Source of the DNA: Streptomyces canus
GTDB lineage: Bacteria; Actinomycetota; Actinomycetes; Streptomycetales; Streptomycetaceae
Reading direction: 5' to 3'
Length of the DNA: 64,000 bases
Assembly: GCF_001514145.1 (NCBI RefSeq)
Contig: NZ_KQ948670.1
Coordinates: forward strand, 244,892-308,891
Shown here: piece after piece, positions 24,525 through 32,848 of the stretch
Position numbering within the stretch: the first letter of the stretch is position 1
How the letters are laid out: the number at the start of each line of letters is the position of its first letter
The notes under the pieces: generated by a model
Databases searched by the model: none
Told to the model about the DNA's origin: nothing
The model's input: only the letters and a program-made list of their open reading frames with translations
Program-made: the position numbers and the translations under genes

Positions 24525-25645
24525 GCCCCACAGCGGCGCCGGAGAACCCGGACCCCGTCCTGTCCGATTTCCTGACCGCACACAAGCTCGCACGTCCCGG
24601 CGAAGCCGCGCAGTGGACGCCGCTGGCCGGAGGGGTCTCCTCCGACCTGTGGCGGGTGGACCTGCCCGGGCGCTCCCTGTGCGTCAAGCGGGCCCTCGCC
24701 CGGCTGCGGGTCGCGGCCGACTGGGAGGCGCCGGTGTCACGCAACGCCTACGAATGGGCGTGGATGCGGTTCGCCTCGCTGCACCGGCCGGACAGCGTGC
24801 CCGAACTGCTGGCACACGACCCCGAAGCCGGCCTGTTCGCGATGGCGTACCTGCCCGCCGAGGCGTACCCCATGTGGAAGTCCCAACTCCTGGCCGGCGA
24901 GGTGGAGGTGGCGACCGCGGCGGCCGTCGGAGAGGTCCTCGGCGCCCTGCACGCGGCGAGCGCGGGGGACAAGGTCCTGGCCGCGGAGTTCGCCACGGAC
25001 ACCAACTTCCACGCCCTGCGCATCGAGCCGTACCTTCTGGCCACCGCAGCGGCGCACCCCGGCCTGGCCGACATCCTCCAGAGCCTCGCCGACCGCACGG
25101 CCGGCACCCGCCTCGCCCTGGTGCACGGCGACGTCAGCCCCAAGAACATTCTCGTCGGCCCGTCGGGGCCCGTGCTGCTGGACGCCGAGTGCGCCTGGTA
25201 CGGCGACCCGGCCTTCGATCTGGCCTTCTGCGTCAACCACCTGCTCCTCAAGAGTCTCGTCGTGCCAAATCGCCGCGCCGAAATCCTGGGGTCCGCCCAT
25301 GCGCTGGCCGAGCAGTACCTGCGGCAAGTCGACTGGGAACCCCGATCGTCCCTGGAGACACGGACCGCCTCGCTGCTGCCGGCACTGCTGCTCGCCCGTG
25401 TGGACGGCAAGTCCCCGGTGGAGTACCTCACGGACGGCCGGCACCGGCTGTTCGTCAGGACGGTGGCGTCGGCCCTGCTGCGGGCGCCCGCTGCCACGGT
25501 GGCCGGTGTGCTGGACGCCTGGGTGACTGCCTTGGAGGGTCAGACCGAGACCCGGACCGAGACGGAAACCGAGACCGAGACCGAGGTCCGGACCCAGACC
25601 CAGACCCAGCCCCAGGCCGAGACCGACCGCCACCGACCCGCCTGA
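24521..25645 (+). CDS. APH-family phosphotransferase (small-molecule kinase) with low-complexity tail
   Basis: The 374-residue protein has an aminoglycoside-phosphotransferase/choline-kinase fold. The Brenner motif is VHGDVSPKNIL, the metal-binding segment is LLDAECAWYGDPAFDLA, and CVKRALARL carries the ATP-contact Lys. It is translationally coupled to the hydroxyacid dehydrogenase (ATGA), which suggests that a hydroxyacid or related pathway compound is phosphorylated, not an antibiotic. The last 30 or so residues are a Thr/Glu/Gln repeat (TETETETETE-like) encoded by GAGACC hexamers, outside the catalytic domain. Confidence 0.82.
   Translation: MSPTAAPENPDPVLSDFLTAHKLARPGEAAQWTPLAGGVSSDLWRVDLPGRSLCVKRALARLRVAADWEAPVSRNAYEWAWMRFASLHRPDSVPELLAHDPEAGLFAMAYLPAEAYPMWKSQLLAGEVEVATAAAVGEVLGALHAASAGDKVLAAEFATDTNFHALRIEPYLLATAAAHPGLADILQSLADRTAGTRLALVHGDVSPKNILVGPSGPVLLDAECAWYGDPAFDLAFCVNHLLLKSLVVPNRRAEILGSAHALAEQYLRQVDWEPRSSLETRTASLLPALLLARVDGKSPVEYLTDGRHRLFVRTVASALLRAPAATVAGVLDAWVTALEGQTETRTETETETETEVRTQTQTQPQAETDRHRPA
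25547..25626 (+). repeat. Degenerate GAGACC/CAGACC hexanucleotide repeat in the kinase 3-prime end
   Basis: A tandem run of GAGACC, GAGACG, CAGACC and variants, about 13 units, encodes the alternating Thr-acidic/Gln tail of the kinase. It is in frame and in multiples of six bases, so length changes would be tolerated. It looks like a slippage-prone microsatellite. Confidence 0.7.
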
Positions 25646-25687
25646 CCGGTCGTCCGATGGATCCGGCAGACCGAAGGAGGAGAGACC

Positions 25688-26218
25688 ATGCGCAGAGTCG
25701 TCACCGGCCATGACGAGAAGGGCAAGTCGGTCGTCGTCAGCGACGGCCCCATCCCGCGCAGCCGGGAATTCACCAGCCTGCCGGGCTGGGTGTCCCGACT
25801 GCCGTGGGCCACCGACCCCGGCGAACCGGTCAGCAGGACGGGAGAGGATCCCACACCGAAGGTCACCACTCTTCTTCCGGCGCCCGGCGGCACCCGGTTC
25901 ATCATCCTGACCTTCCCGCCGGAGGCCGCGTTGACCGACCCGGCGTTCGACCCAGTTGCCTTCGACCGGGAACAGCGGGCGGACTCGCCCGGTATCGCCG
26001 AACTCATCGAGCCCGACGGCATGCACGCGACGCCGACCGTGGACTACGGCATCGTGCTCGGCGGCGAGATCGTCCTCGAACTCGATGACGGAAACTGCAC
26101 CCCGCTCTCGGCGGGCGACATCGTGATCCAGAACGGCACCCGGCACGCCTGGCGCAACCGCAGCGGGCAACCGGCCACGGTGGCGTTCGTCCTCATCGGC
26201 GCGGAACCCGAGCAGTGA
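25688..26218 (+). CDS. Cupin-domain protein
   Basis: The 176-residue protein has a single cupin barrel in its C-terminal half: VDYGIVLGGEIVLELDDG is motif 1 (without the usual HxH) and GDIVIQNGTRHAWRNRSG is motif 2 (His present). The incomplete metal set makes a dioxygenase role uncertain; it may be an isomerase or a binding protein. GGAGGAG precedes the ATG. It lies 42 bp after the kinase and is the last gene of the hydroxyacid dehydrogenase/kinase/cupin operon. The start MRRVVTGHDEKGKSVVV is typical of cupin proteins found with catabolic genes. Confidence 0.82.
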   Translation: MRRVVTGHDEKGKSVVVSDGPIPRSREFTSLPGWVSRLPWATDPGEPVSRTGEDPTPKVTTLLPAPGGTRFIILTFPPEAALTDPAFDPVAFDREQRADSPGIAELIEPDGMHATPTVDYGIVLGGEIVLELDDGNCTPLSAGDIVIQNGTRHAWRNRSGQPATVAFVLIGAEPEQ

Positions 26219-27446
26219 GGGCGTGGCCGGAGTTCGTCTTGCGGGTCGCGATTGACCGACAGGCTGCGTGGCGCGGTGCCCGGGGAGGAGAAGGTTCTCG
26301 GCTGGGCGAGGGGTTCGTCGACATCGGCACCGGCAGCCGTGGTCGCCCGCGCACAGTGAACTGGGCCGATGGGGCGGCAGGCTTTCCACGTGTGACCGGC
26401 CTCGGGTTGTAGTGATTCCAGCTGTGGCAGCCGTAGCAGGACAAGACAGTGCTGGAGGCGCTGAACGGGGCCGCCATGGCCTCTGCCCGTGGCACGGTGG
26501 CGCCCTCCGGGACACCCCCTTCGGCGTCCGGACCGGAGGCACTTGCCGCAGTGTCGTTGATGCCCCGTGATCGGCGTGCCGTGGCAGAGGCGACCGCGGC
26601 AACCCCGACGACGCTGACGCCCGGGCCGACTGCGCCGCGGCGAGCTGCCACCAAGGGCCAGGACTTCTCTTGGGGCCCGACCTCACGGTCGCCGGCGAAC
26701 AGACACTGCTGATGTGCCCTGACGAGGCTTCTTCCGCAGACAGGCCGGTGAACGCGGTGTTCCCGTCCGGGTGGTGGCCACCCGCCGACGGCTCCGCGCG
26801 GTCTTGCGCACTGTCGCGTTCGATGACGTGGTGCCCGTCCACGACACCCTGGACCACGCCCTTGCCGACGGGCGGCGCGGGAACCGCACCGGGCTCGACC
26901 GCAGCTCGTGATGCCCGGCTGGAGCCCGATGGGGTGAGCGGACATGACCAATGGTGAACGGCGCACCCCGCCGGGGGACGCTGGCTGGTCATCTGGGCAT
27001 GGCGATCTACGCCGGCTTTCTCGTGGAGGCCGGTGCGGGAGTCCGCTGGCTGCTGGCGTCGGCCTTGATCGAACAAGCCACGGTGGCCGTACGGCGCGCC
27101 GCCCCGAGAACCATGGCTCCGGAGTGCGAGGTGGCGAGGCGGCTGCTGGCGACATAGTGGACGGCGGGAGGGGTGGCCGGCATCGACGCCGAGGACCGGA
27201 TCCGCAACGCCCCGGAACTGCCCGGCATCTGCCTGCGGATGGCTGCTCAGTTGGAGAGCGAGCCGGGTACCGACTCGCCGAACTGACCGAGGCTGTGCCG
27301 CCCGCGGCGACTCGGGCGGGCTGTACCGGGACGCGGAACCCTTCCCCGCCCGGCCGACCCCGGCCGCTCCGCAGCACTCGCGGGGTGGGGACGACCCGCG
27401 CCCGATACGGCGACACACCCCCATGAGCCGTCCCGCTCCGGCAAGT
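26219..27446. other. Gene-poor stretch with decayed coding sequence
   Basis: About 1.2 kb without an intact gene. The only recognisable part is the STAS-like relic at 26723-26911. A short open frame at 26951-27157 (68 codons, ending CEVARRLLAT) has protein-like composition but no family I recognise and no clear RBS. The region reads as remnants between the catabolic block and the next genes. Confidence 0.5.
26723..26911 (+). pseudogene. C-terminal remnant of a STAS-domain anti-anti-sigma factor
   Basis: In one frame, ending at the TGA at 26909-26911, the sequence reads FFRRQAGERGVPVRVVATRR and then LRTVAFDDVVPVHDTLDHAL. This matches the last helix and strand of Streptomyces STAS anti-sigma-antagonists. 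An in-frame TGA immediately precedes the segment (26720-26722) and the N-terminal half is not recoverable, so it is a fragment. Confidence 0.45.
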
Positions 27447-28103
27447 TCAGCTGCTGGTGTCCTCGGGCTGAGCCTCGGCCCCCGGCTTGGTCTCCGCTTC
27501 CGGTGCGGTGTAGAAGACGGAGGAACCCTGCTTGGTGCGCTGGGCCTGGCTCCTGGCCACGAGCCCCTCGAGGGTGACGCGTACGACCTTGGTCTTGATG
27601 TCGCGCTCGGGATGGGCCTGGCCGAGCGCGGCGGAGATTTCCGCAGCGGAGCGCGGTTCGCCCTGCTCGGTGAGGTGATGGCGGATGAGCCCCACCAAGG
27701 TGGGCTGGGCCGCCTTCGTCTCGGACTTGGCGGTGGACTTCTTGGCCGTCGGGCGTTCCTGCGCGGCGGTGGACTTCTTGGCCGTCGTGCCTTCCCGCGC
27801 GGCGGTGGACTTCCGTGCGGTTTGCTTGCTGCGCGGTGCGGACTTGGCCTTCTGCCGGGGAGACGGCACCGTGGCGGTCTCCGTCGCGGGCGTGGGCTCC
27901 TTGGTCGTCTGTGTGACGCCGAGCGCCTGCTGGATGTTCACCAGCACGCTGTGATCATGCTGCAGGGCGGCCAACTGCTGCTGCAGGGCAGCGATGTCAC
28001 CGCCGATGCGTTCCTGCTCCTTGAGGTTGGTCTCGAGATCGGCGGCTACTTGGGCGCTGTACTGGTGTGTCAGTCCCGTGGTGTCGGTCGTGCTCTCGGA
28101 CAT
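27447..28103 (-). CDS. Hypothetical protein: coiled coil, Lys/Ser/Thr-Ala repeat linker, winged-helix-like C-terminus
   Basis: The 218-residue protein has three parts. An N-terminal coiled coil (about residues 15-60) contains ADLETNLKEQERIGGDIAAL. A highly basic linker (about 80-135) contains repeated TAKKSTAAQERP-type units resembling histone H1 or Lsr2-associated tails. A C-terminal domain (about 138-200) reads like a winged helix: LVGLIRHHLTEQGEPRSAAE followed by ALGQAHPERDIKTKVVRVTL. A DNA-binding, nucleoid-associated or regulatory role is inferred from composition and fold only. GAGGAAAGG precedes the ATG. It is divergent from the ECF sigma gene with 340 bases between. Confidence 0.7.
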   Translation of the reverse strand: MSESTTDTTGLTHQYSAQVAADLETNLKEQERIGGDIAALQQQLAALQHDHSVLVNIQQALGVTQTTKEPTPATETATVPSPRQKAKSAPRSKQTARKSTAAREGTTAKKSTAAQERPTAKKSTAKSETKAAQPTLVGLIRHHLTEQGEPRSAAEISAALGQAHPERDIKTKVVRVTLEGLVARSQAQRTKQGSSVFYTAPEAETKPGAEAQPEDTSS

Positions 28104-28443
28104 GATGCTGGCCTTTCCTCGGTGTGCGGCCGTGACGCAAAGGCGGAGCGCAACGCTGAACCGGGCAGCGTGGGCTGCACTGGCAGCGCCGATGCCGTAA
28201 CTGCCACAGATTGCCTTGGCATAGAGATACTACGGACAACCCGAGCCAGCTGTTCCCCGCGAGCAGTCTCTGGTGTTCGGTGCCAAGGTCATGGCTGCCA
28301 TGTCCGGTGCACAGTGGCCGGATCGCAAGGTGGCAGGGCGGACCATGTACAGGGAAGAGCCGCAGCCTCGCAGTCCTGCAGATCTGCCCGTCCCGCACGG
28401 CCGTACGACCGAGAAACCGCACTCCGCCGGTTAGGATCCCGGC
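28104..28443. other. Intergenic region between the coiled-coil protein and ECF41 sigma genes
   Basis: A 340-base region between divergent genes. It must hold both promoters, but no distinct palindrome or gene is visible. Confidence 0.5.
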
Positions 28444-29391
28444 ATGGCCCTGACCTTCAGCGACGTGGATCGGTTCGAGGCGGCCAGGCCGCGTCTCGAG
28501 GCAATCGCCTACCGCATGCTCGGCTCGGCGAGTGAGGCGGAGGACGCCGTACAGGAGACGTATCTGCGTTGGCAGGCGGCCGACGTCGGGCGCATCGAAG
28601 TGCCCGAGGCATGGCTGACCAAGGTACTCACCAACCTCTGCCTCAACCAGCTCACGTCGGCCCGTGCGCGTCGCGAGACCTACGTAGGCCAGTGGCTGCC
28701 CGAACCGTTGCTCGAAGGGGACCCGATGCTGGGACCGGCGGAGACGGTCGAGCAGCGCGAGTCGGTGTCGTATGCCGTGATGGTTCTTCTGGAGCGGCTC
28801 TCGCCCAACGAGCGGGCGGTGTATGTGCTTCGCGAGGCATTCGCGTACTCCCACCGTGAGATCGCCGAGATCCTGGACCTGGGCGAGGCGGCCAGCCAGC
28901 AGATCTTCCACCGGGCGAAGAAGCATGTGGCGCAGGGCAGGGCGCGGGTCGAGATCGACGAGGCGGCCGTGCGCCGGATCGTCGAGGAGTTCCTCGCTGC
29001 GGCGACCAGTGGTGAGACCCAGCCGTTGATCAAGCTGCTCACTTCGGATGCCGTCGCGGTGGGCGACGGCGGCGGCAAGGTGCCGGCCCGGGCCAGTGCC
29101 TTCGAGGGCGCACGCGCGGTGGCGAAGTTCCTGCGCGGGCTGTTCAAGCCGGCCCCGGCCAAGAGGAACCTGGCCGGCGGTTCCCCCGACCTCTACGCCG
29201 CCACGGTCAATGGCGGCCCTGCGGTCGTCGCGGTGGTTGACGGCCGTGTCTTCGGCATCATGTGCCTGGAGCGGACACAGGAGGGCATCGTCGCGGTCCG
29301 CAGCCAGGTCAACCCGGACAAGCTGGAACGGGCGACGCAGCGTTGGGCGGCGGGCGAATTCGGTCCTCCGGTCCTGACCGAGGCCCTCTGA
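28444..29391 (+). CDS. ECF41-type RNA polymerase sigma factor (SigJ family)
   Basis: The 315-residue protein has sigma region 2 (residues 10-75: LEAIAYRMLGSASEAEDAVQ) and region 4 (about 120-175: LSPNERAVYVLREAFAYSHR). It also has a SnoaL-like C-terminal extension typical of ECF41. The group's signature motifs are present: WLPEPL between regions 2 and 4, DGGGKV in the extension and NPDKL near the end. In ECF41 the extension controls sigma activity directly, without an anti-sigma factor. The neighbouring flavoprotein is the typical partner gene type for this group and its likely target. Confidence 0.93.
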   Translation: MALTFSDVDRFEAARPRLEAIAYRMLGSASEAEDAVQETYLRWQAADVGRIEVPEAWLTKVLTNLCLNQLTSARARRETYVGQWLPEPLLEGDPMLGPAETVEQRESVSYAVMVLLERLSPNERAVYVLREAFAYSHREIAEILDLGEAASQQIFHRAKKHVAQGRARVEIDEAAVRRIVEEFLAAATSGETQPLIKLLTSDAVAVGDGGGKVPARASAFEGARAVAKFLRGLFKPAPAKRNLAGGSPDLYAATVNGGPAVVAVVDGRVFGIMCLERTQEGIVAVRSQVNPDKLERATQRWAAGEFGPPVLTEAL

Positions 29392-29400
29392 ACTCATTGT

Positions 29401-29414
29401 GTGACGCAGGTCAC
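29401..29414. promoter_or_regulatory. Inverted repeat GTGAC-N4-GTCAC between the sigma factor and its partner gene
   Basis: Perfect 5-bp arms start 10 bp after the sigma stop, about 100 bp before the flavoprotein start. It may be part of the partner gene promoter region; an exact ECF41 promoter consensus was not found with certainty. Confidence 0.35.
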
Positions 29415-29506
29415 TCTTGCCTCCTGTCAGGAATCGGCTGGCTGCCCGGTTCAAGGGGCGTGACCGGACCAGAAGGCACCGGACCCGCGCAGACAGGAGC
29501 AGGAAA

Positions 29507-30703
29507 ATGCAGCACCGGATCATCGTTCTCGGCGCCGGCTACTCCGGAGCGATCGCGGCAGGCCGACTCGCCAAGCGGCTGCGCCGTGAGGACGTCGCCA
29601 TCACCCTCGTCAACGCGGAGCCCGACTTCGTCGAGCGGGTCCGGATGCACCAGTTGGCCGTGGGCCAGGACCTGAAGCCGCGCCCGCTGCGCGAGATGTT
29701 CGCGGGCACGGGAGTCGAACTGAAGCTCGCGAAGGTCACGTCGATCGACGTGGACCGCAAGGCGGTCGCGGTGGAGAGCGCCGAGGGGACGGCGGAACTG
29801 CCGTACGACACCCTCGTCTACGCCCTCGGCAGCGGCGGCAACGACAACGGCGTGCCCGGCGTCGCCGAGCACGCCCACCAGATCGCGAGCCGCCCCGGCG
29901 CGCTCCGGCTGCGCGAGCGCCTGGGCCGGCTCGCCGAGGGCGAGACGGTCCTGGTCGTGGGCGGCGGCCTGACCGGCCTGGAGTTCTCGACAGAGGTGGC
30001 CGAGGCCCGCCCGGACCTCGACATCAGGCTCGTCACACGCGCCGGACTGGGCGACTGGCTCTCCCCGAAGGGCCGCGCGCACCTGCGCAACGTCATCGAC
30101 AGGCTCGGCATCTCGGTCTACGAGAACGCCGCGGTGACCGCGGTCGAGGCGGACCAGGTCACGACCGCGGACGGCCGGACCCTCCCGGCTGCCGTCACCG
30201 TCTGGACCACGGGCTTCGTGGTGCACCCGCTGGCCGCGGCCACCAGCCTCGAACTCGCGGACACCGGCCGCATCGTGGTCGACGCGACGATGCGCTCGGT
30301 CTCGCACCCGGACGTGTACGCGATCGGCGACGCCGGTCACGCACTGGGCGCCGGCGACAAGCCGCTGCGCATGTCTTGCGCCTCTGGCACCCCCATGGCG
30401 TGGCAGGCCGCCGACTCCATCGCCGCCCGCCTGACCGGCGGCAAGCTGCCGAGCGCTCCGCTGCGCTACTTCAACCAGTGCATCTCTCTCGGCCGCAAGG
30501 AGGGCCTGATCCAGTTCGTCACCGCCGACGACCGCTCCGTGGACCACGCCCTGACCGGTCGCTTCGCGGCCCGCTACAAGGAGCTGGTCTGCAAGGGGGC
30601 GGCCTGGAGCGTCGGCAACCCGACGATGGGCATTCCGGTACGGCGGCGACGGGTGGTGGCCGACCAGGTCGCGCCTGAAGGGGCGGCACCGGTGTCGGCG
30701 TGA
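29507..30703 (+). CDS. NAD(P)/FAD-dependent oxidoreductase (NDH-2-like), ECF41 partner
   Basis: The 398-residue protein is a pyridine-nucleotide-disulfide-type flavoprotein. It has an N-terminal FAD motif (IIVLGAGYSGAIAAGRLAKR), a second Rossmann motif (VLVVGGGLTGLEFS, about residue 150) and the C-terminal FAD site VYAIGDAGHALGAG. There is no redox-active CxxC, so it resembles type II NADH dehydrogenases and related quinone reductases. The ATG at 29507 follows AGGAGCAGGAAA. The gene is 115 bp downstream of the ECF41 sigma factor; oxidoreductases are one of the standard partner types of that sigma group. Confidence 0.88.
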   Translation: MQHRIIVLGAGYSGAIAAGRLAKRLRREDVAITLVNAEPDFVERVRMHQLAVGQDLKPRPLREMFAGTGVELKLAKVTSIDVDRKAVAVESAEGTAELPYDTLVYALGSGGNDNGVPGVAEHAHQIASRPGALRLRERLGRLAEGETVLVVGGGLTGLEFSTEVAEARPDLDIRLVTRAGLGDWLSPKGRAHLRNVIDRLGISVYENAAVTAVEADQVTTADGRTLPAAVTVWTTGFVVHPLAAATSLELADTGRIVVDATMRSVSHPDVYAIGDAGHALGAGDKPLRMSCASGTPMAWQAADSIAARLTGGKLPSAPLRYFNQCISLGRKEGLIQFVTADDRSVDHALTGRFAARYKELVCKGAAWSVGNPTMGIPVRRRRVVADQVAPEGAAPVSA

Positions 30704-31074
30704 TCCACGGCCTTGCGTGCGATCGCAGGTCTCGGGCTGCTGTGGGGCTTTCGCGGCGCACGAGACCGAATCGGTGACGGCCTGCATGCGGGCTCGGACG
30801 TCCGACGGCAGTGACTCCGAAGACGCGCGGAGGGTCCGACCTCGTAGGTGAGGTCGGGTCCTGGGTGGGCGGGGGATCGGCACGCGACACCGTGACCGAT
30901 GGCGAGCCGGCTGATCGGCCCGCATGGCATGGCCGAGCCGGGACCAGGCCGCCGGCCCTGTCCCGATCAGGACCGAGGGGCTCGTGTCGCGGTTTTCCGC
31001 CTGCCTGACGGTTTCAGCCCGCCATTCGTCACACAGTCCTCCTGTGGTGCGGCCGGACCACGGATCATTGACGC
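30704..31074. other. Gene-free region before the ArsR-SRPBCC operon
   Basis: A 371-base stretch with no credible open frame. Apart from the operator at its right end, no structure is evident. Confidence 0.5.
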
Positions 31075-31090
31075 ATGCCCATATGGGCAT
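31075..31090. promoter_or_regulatory. Perfect 16-bp palindrome ATGCCCATATGGGCAT
   Basis: Ends 11 bases before the ArsR start codon. ArsR-family repressors bind such palindromes over their own promoters, so it is the likely autoregulatory operator of the three-gene operon. Confidence 0.75.
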
Positions 31091-31101
31091 ATGATGGCGT
31101 C

Positions 31102-31464
31102 ATGGCACGAGCGGCGACGACCTCGGACGCGTTCAACGCGATCGCCGAACCGCAGCGGCGGGAGATCCTGCTGCTGCTGCGAAGCGGCGAGCGCCCGGTG
31201 ACCGACCTCGCGCGGGACCTGGGGATGACCCAGCCGCAGGCGTCCAAGCACCTGCGGGTCCTCCGGGAGGTCGGGCTGGTGCGGGTCCGTGGGGCGGGCA
31301 AACAGCGGCTGTACGGCCTGGACGCCCGCGGGCTGCGGCCGGTCCACGAGTGGGTGGGCGGCTTCGAGCGGTTCTGGAGCGAGAGCTTCGACCGGCTGGA
31401 CGAGTACGTGCGAGACCTGGAACAGGCGAGGCAGGAGGAACCAACGGATGGCTACGACCAGTAG
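31102..31464 (+). CDS. ArsR-family (metal-independent) transcriptional regulator
   Basis: The 120-residue winged-helix protein of the ArsR type starts at 31102 (MARAATTSDAFNAIAEPQRR). The recognition helix is MTQPQASKHLRVL and the wing is GKQRLYGL. No Cys metal site is present. It belongs to the group that pairs with SRPBCC/AHA1 proteins, and the SRPBCC gene here overlaps its 3-prime end by 17 bases. An earlier in-frame ATG at 31075 lies inside the operator palindrome and is less likely. Confidence 0.88.
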   Translation: MARAATTSDAFNAIAEPQRREILLLLRSGERPVTDLARDLGMTQPQASKHLRVLREVGLVRVRGAGKQRLYGLDARGLRPVHEWVGGFERFWSESFDRLDEYVRDLEQARQEEPTDGYDQ

Positions 31465-31984
31465 CGGCGCTGAGCCCGACCACACCATCGCGGACCGCGA
31501 GATCGTGATCTCCCGGGTCATCGGCGCCCCACGGGAGCTGGTGTTCGAGGCGTTCACGCAGGTCCGGCACCTGTCGCGGTGGTGGGGGCCGGAAGGGTTC
31601 ACCACCACGACGCGTTCCTTCGAGTTTCGCGTCGACGGGGCCTGGGACTTCGTGATGCACGGGCCGGACGGGACCGACTATCAGGAGTGGATCACCTGGC
31701 GGGAGATCGTCCCGCCGGAGCGGATCGCGCTGCTGCACGGTGAGTCCCGCGACGATCCCAACGCCTTCGAGTCGTTCCTGGCCTTCGAGCCGGCCGGCGA
31801 CGAGACCCGGATCGTGATGCGCACGGTGTTCCCCAGCAAGGAACTCCGCGACGAGGCGGTGGAGAAGTACCACGCGATCGAGGGTGGTCGGCAGACCCTG
31901 AGCAACCTGGCGGCCTACGTCGCAGAACTCACCCGGAACGACGCCGACCGCAACGAGACCAGCCCGAAGGGAGCGGAGAGCTGA
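31448..31984 (+). CDS. SRPBCC (AHSA1-like) domain protein
   Basis: The 178-residue protein has the AHSA1/CalC fold: REIVISRVIGAPRELVFEAF, HLSRWWGPEGFTT and LSNLAAYVAEL at the C-terminal helix. Such proteins bind hydrophobic ligands and often form a unit with ArsR-type regulators, possibly as a ligand sensor or detoxification protein. The ATG overlaps the arsR-like gene by 17 bases, with AGGAGG upstream inside that gene. Its stop overlaps the next start by one base. Confidence 0.85.
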   Translation: MATTSSGAEPDHTIADREIVISRVIGAPRELVFEAFTQVRHLSRWWGPEGFTTTTRSFEFRVDGAWDFVMHGPDGTDYQEWITWREIVPPERIALLHGESRDDPNAFESFLAFEPAGDETRIVMRTVFPSKELRDEAVEKYHAIEGGRQTLSNLAAYVAELTRNDADRNETSPKGAES

Positions 31985-32649
31985 TGGCCGGGAAGGTGTT
32001 CTTCAGCGTGACGATGTCGCTCGACGGCTTCATGGCACCCGAGCCCGTGCCGCCCGAGGACGTCTTCTCACCCGACAAGCAGGACGACCCGGGCGTCCGG
32101 CGCTGGATGTCGAAGTGGGCGGAACTGCAGGCGTGGGCGTTCCCGCAACGGTGGTTCCGGGAGAACCTCAAGCTCGGCGAGGGCGGCGAGGAAGGACTCG
32201 ACAACGACATCGCACGGGCGACGTACGAGCGCACCGGTGCGAGCGTCATGGGCAAGCGTATGTTCGACGCCGGTGAGCCGGCATGGCCGGAGGAGGCACC
32301 GTTCCACACCCCGGTGTTCGTCCTCACACACACCAGGCGTGACCCGTGGGAGCGGCCCGGCGGCACCACCTTCCACTTCGTCAACGACGGCATCGAGAGC
32401 GCCCTCGACCAGGCCCGCGAGGCAGCCGCTGACCGCGACGTGCGCATCGCCGGCGGCGCCGAGACGATCCAGGAGTACCTGGACAGCGGCCTGATCGACG
32501 AGTTCTCGATCACGCTCGCACCCGTGCTGTTCGGCACCGGCATCCGCCTGTTCGACCGCGTGGACCCGGACCGCCTCGCCCTCGAACAGACCCGGACTGA
32601 CGCATCGTCCCGGGTGACCCACCTGACCTACACCGTCGGCAAACGCTAG
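31984..32649 (+). CDS. Dihydrofolate reductase-family (RibD C-terminal-like) protein
   Basis: The 221-residue protein has the RibD_C/DHFR-like fold: FFSVTMSLDGFMAPEPVP at the start, GASVMGKRMFDAGEP, and DVRIAGGAETIQEYLDSGLI followed by EFSITLAPVLFGTG. Members are NADPH-dependent reductases of unknown substrate; true folate reduction is not implied. It is the last gene of the ArsR-SRPBCC operon, with TGATG coupling at 31982-31986. Confidence 0.85.
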   Translation: MAGKVFFSVTMSLDGFMAPEPVPPEDVFSPDKQDDPGVRRWMSKWAELQAWAFPQRWFRENLKLGEGGEEGLDNDIARATYERTGASVMGKRMFDAGEPAWPEEAPFHTPVFVLTHTRRDPWERPGGTTFHFVNDGIESALDQAREAAADRDVRIAGGAETIQEYLDSGLIDEFSITLAPVLFGTGIRLFDRVDPDRLALEQTRTDASSRVTHLTYTVGKR

Positions 32650-32848
32650 CCCGCGGTCCCGCAGTGTGCGGTGCAGGCGGATCGCCGCGGGACGAGGTGC
32701 TGGTCGGTCGGGTCAGCGCGTCAGTCAGTCTGGCAAGGAGCGCCAGCAGCGGACCGAGGTAGTCGACTATGCGGTCCGGCACTCGGCCAACCTGCACGCT
32801 CTGTCCGGCACTTCAACAGCGGACCAGGGTGGGAAGAGCAGTCTCGTG

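Noticed and set aside
25547..25626. Tandem GAGACC repeat considered as a CRISPR array or regulatory repeat.
   Set aside because: Units are six bases without spacers and lie in frame inside the kinase gene.
24521..25645. Aminoglycoside resistance kinase.
   Set aside because: The fold is shared, but the gene is translationally coupled to a catabolic dehydrogenase and no resistance context is present.
26951..27157. Plus-strand open frame of 68 codons ending CEVARRLLAT.
   Set aside because: No RBS, no recognisable family, and it lies in a region of decayed sequence.
24737..27424. Long minus-strand open frame of about 895 codons across the kinase, cupin and relic region.
   Set aside because: It is antisense to two well-supported genes, has no recognisable domain and shows the composition of a high-GC shadow frame.
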